DNA from: Candidatus Falkowbacteria bacterium CG02_land_8_20_14_3_00_36_14
GTDB lineage: Bacteria > Patescibacteriota > Patescibacteriia > Patescibacteriales > UM-FILTER-36-11
NCBI GenBank assembly: GCA_002781265.1
Contig: PETS01000141.1
Location: 1 to 11,514 of the forward strand
Reading direction: 5' to 3'
DNA length: 11,514 nucleotides
Of the stretch, positions 7,273 through 11,514 are shown one piece after another. The notes beneath the pieces were generated by a model. That model was given only the letters and a program-made list of their open reading frames with translations. It searched no databases and was not told where the DNA came from. The position numbers and the translations under genes are program-made. Numbering within the stretch: position 1 is the first letter of the stretch; each line of letters starts with the position of its first letter.

Positions 7273-7629
7273 ATGTTAAAGATTAAAATAAACAAAAAAA
7301 AATTAATCATCTATGCAGTTATATTATCCATAACTGTTATCGTTACATTTTTTTTAATCTTTAAAGATAATGGCCAGCGCGGCGGCCAGCCGGGCGGGGT
7401 GGAAGCATCTTTTAAATTCGGCAATAATCAGCCAGTTAATACCAGCAATAATTCTTCTATTATTGATAAATTAAATTTTAATGATTTGGAAAAAGACGCC
7501 CACATAATCAAGGATAAAAAATTTATGGATTTAAAAGACAATAGCGTCAGCATAGATATAAGCAATTTGCGGTTAGGCAAGGACAATCCGTTTTTACCGG
7601 CTAATGCCGCCAGCTCGAGCGGAAATTAA
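7273..7629 (+). CDS. small bitopic membrane protein in the pilP position, with a C-terminal NPF motif
   Basis: A 118-residue protein: a basic N-terminus (KIKINKKK), one membrane helix at about 10-30, a glycine- and asparagine-rich linker, and a short tail domain ending LRLGKDNPFLPANAASSSGN. It follows the PilO-like gene by 3 bases, where pilP stands in classical pilMNOP clusters. The 'GkDNPFlP' ending recalls the NPF-type segment of PilP. However, there is no lipobox and no beta-sandwich-sized domain, and it is anchored by a helix rather than a lipid. Because PilP's known job is to reach an outer-membrane secretin, a reduced PilP-like protein would fit an organism without one; this is inference. 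It may instead be an unrelated small pilus accessory protein. The nearby pilB frame could start within its 3' end, but that start is less likely. Confidence 0.6.
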   Translation: MLKIKINKKKLIIYAVILSITVIVTFFLIFKDNGQRGGQPGGVEASFKFGNNQPVNTSNNSSIIDKLNFNDLEKDAHIIKDKKFMDLKDNSVSIDISNLRLGKDNPFLPANAASSSGN

Positions 7630-7645
7630 TTTTAGCAATCATAAT

Positions 7646-9391
7646 ATGAATAATCAAGATAATTTATTGAATTTATTAGTGGAGAATAAAATTATCAATT
7701 TAGCGCAATTAGCCGAAGTTAAGCAAGCCGCGACTGTAGTCAATGGGACGATAGAAAGCGTCCTCTTGGAAAGAGGTTTTATCAATCAGGAAGAATTAAT
7801 GGATCTAAAAGCTAAAGTTTATAATTTGCCTTATAGAAATTTAGTCGGGGAGAAGATAAATGAACAATATTTAAATTCTATCCCTCAAGAAGTTTCCCAG
7901 AATTATAAAATAGTTTGTTTTAATAAAGATGCCGATAAAATTTACGTGGGCATTTTAGACCCTAATAATTTTAAAGCGGTGGAAGCGGTTGATTTCTTGG
8001 CGAAAGGCGCCGGGCTCCGCGCTGAATATTATTTGATATCAGAGGCAAGCTATGAGGCCGTTTTTAAGCAATATGAAAATTTAACCAAGGAAGTTGACAG
8101 CGCTTTAAAGGAAAAGACAATTGAAGACGAGCAGGAAAGAGATGAAGCCAAGAAGGAAGTCAAAATAGAATTCCAAGAGATAACCAAAAGCGCGCCGGTG
8201 GTTAAAATTGTATCGGTAATTATCCGCCATGCCATTGACGGCAGGGCCAGCGATATTCATATAGAGCCGCTGCAAAAAGAAACCAGAGTCCGCTACCGGA
8301 TTGACGGCGTCTTGCAAACTTCATTGCTATTGCCCAAGAATGTCCATAATTCTATTGTGGCCCGCATAAAAGTAATGTCAAAGCTGAAGCTGGACGAAAC
8401 TCGCATACCGCAAGACGGGCGGATTAGATTGAATATTGAGGATAAAGAAATTGATTTGCGCGTATCAATATTGCCTTTAATGGAGGAAGAAAAAGTGGTA
8501 ATGAGAATATTGGATTTGACTAAAGGCGCGCCTACCCTGGAAGAATTGGGATATACCGGCATCGGCCTAAAAGTAATTAAAAATAATATTAAAAAATCAG
8601 ACGGCATGCTCCTAGTGACAGGTCCGACTGGATCAGGCAAATCCACGACTTTATTTTCCGTAATGAATATTCTTAATAAAGAAAACGTGAATATTTCCAC
8701 TCTGGAAGATCCGATAGAATATTTTATAAAAGGCGCTAATCAATCCCAAGTAAAGCCGGAAATCGGCTATACTTTCGCCACCGGCCTTCGTTCTCTCCTG
8801 CGGCAGGATCCGGACATTATCATGGTCGGAGAAATCAGGGATAGCGAGACGGCTGAATTAGCCATTCATGCCGGGCTGACCGGGCATTTTGTTTTATCCA
8901 CCTTGCACACCAACAGCGCTTTGGGAGCGGTCCCCAGATTGATTGACATGAAAGTAGAGCCGTTCTTGCTGGGCTCCACCATTAATACTATTATCGCCCA
9001 GCGCTTGGCCCGAAGAATATGCGTTCATTGCAAGCAGGAAACAAAAGTGCCGGAAGATATTATGATTTTTATAAAAGAAGTTGCCAGTAAAATAGCGCCG
9101 TCAATTTTAAAGGAAATGATTAAAAATTTTGACAAAAATAATATTATTTTATATAAAGGCGCCGGTTGCCCCCGTTGCGGCGGATTGGGTTATGGCGGGC
9201 GGGTGGCCCTGAACGAGGTTATAGACGTTAATGATAAAATCAAGGAAATAATCATGAATAAAAATTCAAGATTAAAGTTGGAAGACATTCTGGCCAGCCA
9301 AAAATTTATAACCATGGCGCAAGACGGAGTATTGAAAATCTTGCAAGGCATTACCACCGCTGAAGAAGTTTCAAGAGTCGTGCATAATTAA
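7646..9391 (+). CDS. pilB: type IV pilus extension ATPase PilB (GspE family)
   Basis: The hexameric ATPase that powers pilus polymerisation through the platform protein PilC. From the ATG at 7646 it has 581 residues, normal for PilB. An N-terminal MshEN-type domain (about 1-140) comes first, then a charged linker, then the conserved N2 domain (SAPVVKIVSVII...ASDIHIEP). The motor domain follows with Walker A GPTGSGKST (326-334), Asp box STLEDPIEY (351-359), Walker B DPDIIMVGEIRD (388-399) and a His box from HAGLTGH to TLHTN (408-423). Two CxxC pairs (Cys459/462 and Cys508/511) form the zinc site typical of PilB/GspE. An earlier in-frame ATG at 7604 would place 14 extra residues inside the preceding gene and is not favoured. 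The frame ends 61 bases before the receiver gene. Confidence 0.97.
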   Translation: MNNQDNLLNLLVENKIINLAQLAEVKQAATVVNGTIESVLLERGFINQEELMDLKAKVYNLPYRNLVGEKINEQYLNSIPQEVSQNYKIVCFNKDADKIYVGILDPNNFKAVEAVDFLAKGAGLRAEYYLISEASYEAVFKQYENLTKEVDSALKEKTIEDEQERDEAKKEVKIEFQEITKSAPVVKIVSVIIRHAIDGRASDIHIEPLQKETRVRYRIDGVLQTSLLLPKNVHNSIVARIKVMSKLKLDETRIPQDGRIRLNIEDKEIDLRVSILPLMEEEKVVMRILDLTKGAPTLEELGYTGIGLKVIKNNIKKSDGMLLVTGPTGSGKSTTLFSVMNILNKENVNISTLEDPIEYFIKGANQSQVKPEIGYTFATGLRSLLRQDPDIIMVGEIRDSETAELAIHAGLTGHFVLSTLHTNSALGAVPRLIDMKVEPFLLGSTINTIIAQRLARRICVHCKQETKVPEDIMIFIKEVASKIAPSILKEMIKNFDKNNIILYKGAGCPRCGGLGYGGRVALNEVIDVNDKIKEIIMNKNSRLKLEDILASQKFITMAQDGVLKILQGITTAEEVSRVVHN

Positions 9392-9452
9392 AATATTATA
9401 ATTTATAATTAATACAAACTTATTGCTTAATAAGTCTAGTAATAAAAAACAT

Positions 9453-9836
9453 ATGGCTAACAAAAAAATAAAAATTTTATTAATAGAAGATGATTCATTT
9501 TTGCTAAATATGTACGCTACTAAATTTGAGATGGAGAATTTTCAGGTTATTTCCGCCGAAGACGGCGTCAAGGGCCTGAAATTAAGCCAGGAAGAATCGC
9601 CTGACATAATTCTGCTTGATATCATCCTGCCTAAGCTAAGCGGTTTTGAAGTGTTAAAAAAAATTAAAGAAGATAATAAATTAAAAAAAATTCCGGTAAT
9701 ATTGCTGACTAATTTAAGCCAGAAAGACGATATTGATAAATGCTTGCAGTTAGGGGCCCAAGACTATTTGATCAAGGCCCATTTTATGCCCTCGGAAGTG
9801 GTTGAAAAAATTAAAAAAATATTAGAGAAGAATTAA
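9453..9836 (+). CDS. single-domain response regulator (CheY-like receiver)
   Basis: A 127-residue protein that is one receiver domain and nothing else, with no DNA-binding or enzymatic output. The acidic pair Asp13-Asp14 in LLIEDDS, the phospho-acceptor Asp56 in DIILLDIILPKLSG, the switch Thr86 in ILLTN and Lys108 in DYLIKA are all in place, so it should accept a phosphate from a histidine kinase. None is encoded in this window. It lies between pilB and the PilT-like gene on the same strand, so it most likely acts by binding a pilus part, in the way CheY-type or PilG/PilH proteins do in other T4P systems; this is inference from position. The ATG at 9453 directly precedes the first strand (ANKKIKILLIEDD). 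A TTG at 9423 would add ten poorly conserved-looking residues and is not favoured. No Shine-Dalgarno is seen. Confidence 0.94.
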   Translation: MANKKIKILLIEDDSFLLNMYATKFEMENFQVISAEDGVKGLKLSQEESPDIILLDIILPKLSGFEVLKKIKEDNKLKKIPVILLTNLSQKDDIDKCLQLGAQDYLIKAHFMPSEVVEKIKKILEKN

Positions 9837-9873
9837 AATTAATAGGTCTAATAATTAAATTTTAGATTATTTT

Positions 9874-10914
9874 ATGGAGATTCCGTCAATTTTTTTAAAT
9901 AGAATTTTAGCGAAAACGGCCAAAGACAAGGCCTCCACTATGATTTTAACCGTCGGCAGCCTGCCCGCGTTCAGAGTGGATAATCATCTTCATATTATGG
10001 AAGATGAAAGTATGCTCACGGTTGAGATTATAGAAAAATTAATCGGCTTTATCCTTGACGCCGATGAAAAAAAATTGTTAGCCGATGAAAAAGAGGTGGT
10101 AGTGGTAAAAATTTTTGGCGGTGATTTTCGTTTTCGGGTTAATGTTTTTTATCAAAAAGGCCTGCCGGCGCTGTCTTTCCATTATATTCCCGCGGCTCCG
10201 AAAAAATTAACCGATTTGCGGTTTCCGGAAATATTAAATAATCTGATTATGTGCCGGTCGGGGCTGATAATAATCGCCGGCTCTAAATTTTCCGGCAAGA
10301 CGACTATTGCCGCCTCCATCATTGAGGAAGTAAATATAAATAAACGGCGCCATATCGCCACCATTGAAGATCCGATTGAATATTTATTCGTGAATAAAAG
10401 GAGCATCATTGAGCAAAGGCAGGTGGGCCGGGATGTGAAGTCGGTTGTTAAAGGCCTCCACCACTGCCTGGAAGAGGACGTGGATATAGTTTATTTGGGA
10501 GAAATCAGGAAGGAACTGGCCGAGGTCTTGCCGCTTATATTTGAGCTGGCCTCCGGCAATTCATTGGTGGTGCTGGAGATAAACTCCAACAGTGCCGTGC
10601 GCACCGTAGAAAAAATATTGAATTCTTTTGACAATAATCAAACTGAATCAGCTCGGTATAATTTAGCCGATGTGTTAGTAGGTATCACCGTCCATAAATT
10701 AGTTAATCGCGTCGGCGGGGGAATAATTTTAGTGTCAGAAGTTTTGCTGGCCAATGCCGCCGTTAAATCCTTGATCAGGGAAGGAAAAATTTACCAATTG
10801 GAAAGCGTTATGCAAACCTCCAGAAGAGAGGGGATGATCAGTATGGATAAAGCCATTGAAGAATTGATTGAAGCCGGCGAAATAAAGCCCGAGGAAGCCG
10901 GCCAGGTTATATAA
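9874..10914 (+). CDS. divergent PilT-like ATPase (PilT/VirB11 family), His box degenerate
   Basis: PilT drives pilus retraction; close relatives include PilU. At 346 residues this has PilT length and order. There is an N2 domain with VGSLPAFRVDNHLHIM (27-42), Walker A GSKFSGKT (136-143), Asp box TIEDPIEY (163-170), then IIEQRQVGRDVKS (178-190) as in PilT. The Walker B region is DVDIVYLGEIRKE (202-214), and the C-terminal retraction motif appears as AAVKSLIREGK (295-305), close to PilT's AIRNLIREGK. Several motor residues differ. The P-loop has KF in place of the usual TG. GEMRD reads GEIRK. In the His box, aligned from its conserved NSA end, both histidines are replaced (Ser230 and Asn237, with EIN in place of TLHT). 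It may be a weak motor or a non-catalytic partner of a true PilT elsewhere. The TAA stop is 13 bases before a strong hairpin. Confidence 0.86.
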   Translation: MEIPSIFLNRILAKTAKDKASTMILTVGSLPAFRVDNHLHIMEDESMLTVEIIEKLIGFILDADEKKLLADEKEVVVVKIFGGDFRFRVNVFYQKGLPALSFHYIPAAPKKLTDLRFPEILNNLIMCRSGLIIIAGSKFSGKTTIAASIIEEVNINKRRHIATIEDPIEYLFVNKRSIIEQRQVGRDVKSVVKGLHHCLEEDVDIVYLGEIRKELAEVLPLIFELASGNSLVVLEINSNSAVRTVEKILNSFDNNQTESARYNLADVLVGITVHKLVNRVGGGIILVSEVLLANAAVKSLIREGKIYQLESVMQTSRREGMISMDKAIEELIEAGEIKPEEAGQVI

Positions 10915-10926
10915 TTTAATTAGAAA

Positions 10927-10960
10927 AGACATCCGATGTCCGATTGGACATCGGATGTCT
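10927..10960. repeat. perfect 15-bp hairpin between the PilT-like gene and pilC
   Basis: Arms 10927-10941 and 10946-10960 are exact reverse complements around the four-base loop GATT. Each arm contains a 13-base near-identical word, GACATCCGATGTC on the left and GACATCGGATGTC on the right, which is itself palindromic around its centre. The arms are therefore inverted and, save one base, direct repeats of each other. No T-run follows, so it does not read as a standard intrinsic terminator. It may be a REP-like unit, an operator, or an mRNA structure that sets pilC expression apart from upstream genes. Confidence 0.8.
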
Positions 10961-11003
10961 GATAACGGAATAAATAATTTTTAATTTAATATAATGGTGT
11001 TGT

Positions 11004-11514
11004 ATGCTCTACAATTATCAAGCGGTAAACAAGCATAAAAAAAAGGTATCCGGCCTGATTGACGCCAGCAATGAAGATTCAGCCGCTGACATTATCCGCG
11101 GCAAGGGCTTGACCATTTTGGCCATTACTTTGGAAAAGAAAGGTTTTGGGCTGGGAAATATTGATGTTTTAAACAGAGTGAAAACCAAGGATATAGTTAT
11201 TTTTTCACGTCAGTTTTCGGTTTTAATTTCGGCTAATGTCTCCATCGTCAAAGCTTTAAAAATTTTAGTGGACCAGATAAAGAGCATTAAATTAAAAATT
11301 ATCGTGTCGGAAATAGCCGACGAGATTGACTCCGGCTCCCGCCTGTCCGACGCTTTTGCCAAACGGTCGGATGTTTTTTCCAATTTTTATATCAGCGTCG
11401 TCCGGTCCGGGGAAACTTCGGGCAAATTAGACGATGTTTTGATTTATTTAGCCGATGAAATGGAAAAGGATTTTGACATGATGAGCAAAATAAAAGGCGC
11501 TATGATTTATCCGG
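11004..11514 (+). CDS. pilC: type IV pilus platform protein PilC, 5' part (GspF family)
   Basis: PilC is the polytopic inner-membrane platform on which PilB and PilT act. The window holds the first 170 codons; the rest is beyond the right edge. The N-terminus MLYNYQAVNKHKKKVSGLID, followed by A.DIIRGKGLTILAI, is the usual start of PilC/GspF ('Y.a.d..Gk...G.i.A.s...A...L...gl.p..i'). The first T2SSF domain begins KTKDIVIFSRQFSVLISANV with 'FsRQlsvLi.AgvpLv.aL'. It then shows GSRLSDAFAKRSDVFSNFYI and VRSGETSGKLDDVL, the family hallmark GE.sG.Ld.vL. The ATG at 11004 is fixed by a stop in the same frame at 10992-10994. GGTG ten to seven bases before the start is the nearest thing to a ribosome site here. 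It is separated from the PilT-like gene by 89 bases that contain the hairpin. Confidence 0.96.
   Translation, partial: MLYNYQAVNKHKKKVSGLIDASNEDSAADIIRGKGLTILAITLEKKGFGLGNIDVLNRVKTKDIVIFSRQFSVLISANVSIVKALKILVDQIKSIKLKIIVSEIADEIDSGSRLSDAFAKRSDVFSNFYISVVRSGETSGKLDDVLIYLADEMEKDFDMMSKIKGAMIYP

Noticed and set aside
7604..7645. Earlier ATG start for pilB inside the preceding gene
   Set aside because: The 14 added residues (MPPARAEINFSNHN) overlap another coding frame and do not look like the MshEN start; the ATG at 7646 begins a normal PilB N-terminus.
8293..8700. A 135-codon minus-strand frame inside pilB
   Set aside because: It is antisense to the conserved N2 and Walker A region of PilB, with no independent start context or motif.
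9419..9434. Small hairpin CTTATT-GCTT-AATAAG between pilB and the receiver gene
   Set aside because: Only six mostly A/T pairs and no T-tract; such stems are expected by chance in this base composition, so it is not called a terminator.
1..11514. tRNA, rRNA or riboswitch genes in the gaps
   Set aside because: The gaps are short and AT-rich; I saw no tRNA cloverleaf elements, rRNA-like stretches or known riboswitch cores.

Overview
The window looks like chromosomal DNA from a Patescibacteria (CPR) type bacterium. This is inferred from several things: AT-rich, lysine- and asparagine-rich coding sequence; compact genes with short spacers or overlaps; no clear Shine-Dalgarno sequence before any start; and a type IV pilus (T4P) gene cluster whose inner-membrane parts are strongly diverged and which has no secretin. 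TGA serves as a stop (DNA glycosylase gene), so the UGA-glycine code of some CPR lineages is not used here. The exact lineage cannot be read from the window.

Left half, minus strand (1-4030). Read in the direction of transcription there is a membrane-anchored TolB/PD40-type beta-propeller protein. It overlaps by one base a 74-residue single-pass membrane protein. After a short promoter-bearing gap comes RadA, then a 279-base spacer holding a perfect 28-base inverted repeat, then a 3-methyladenine DNA glycosylase. The glycosylase overlaps (ATGA) the start of an unidentified gene running off the left edge. RadA and the glycosylase both belong to DNA repair.

An AT-rich divergent spacer (about 3989-4199) separates this set from the right half.

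Right half, plus strand (4200-11514). This is a T4P assembly operon: pilM, a PilN-like protein with a long lysine-rich N-terminal extension, a PilO-like protein, a small PilP-position membrane protein, pilB (extension ATPase), a stand-alone CheY-like receiver, a PilT-like ATPase with a degenerate His box, and the start of pilC (platform protein). PilM with the N/O/P-like proteins would form the inner-membrane alignment complex. PilB and PilC would drive pilus assembly. The PilT-like protein would be a retraction ATPase or, given its lost residues, a regulatory subunit. The receiver sits between the two motor genes and is a natural candidate for phospho-control of the motors. No pilin, prepilin peptidase or secretin gene is present. 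A perfect 15-bp hairpin lies between the PilT-like gene and pilC.

Most of this is a recognisable system in unusual dress. The least explained parts are the PilT-like ATPase, the receiver between the motors, the PilN extension, the small protein with the C-terminal NPF motif, and the two palindromic repeat elements.
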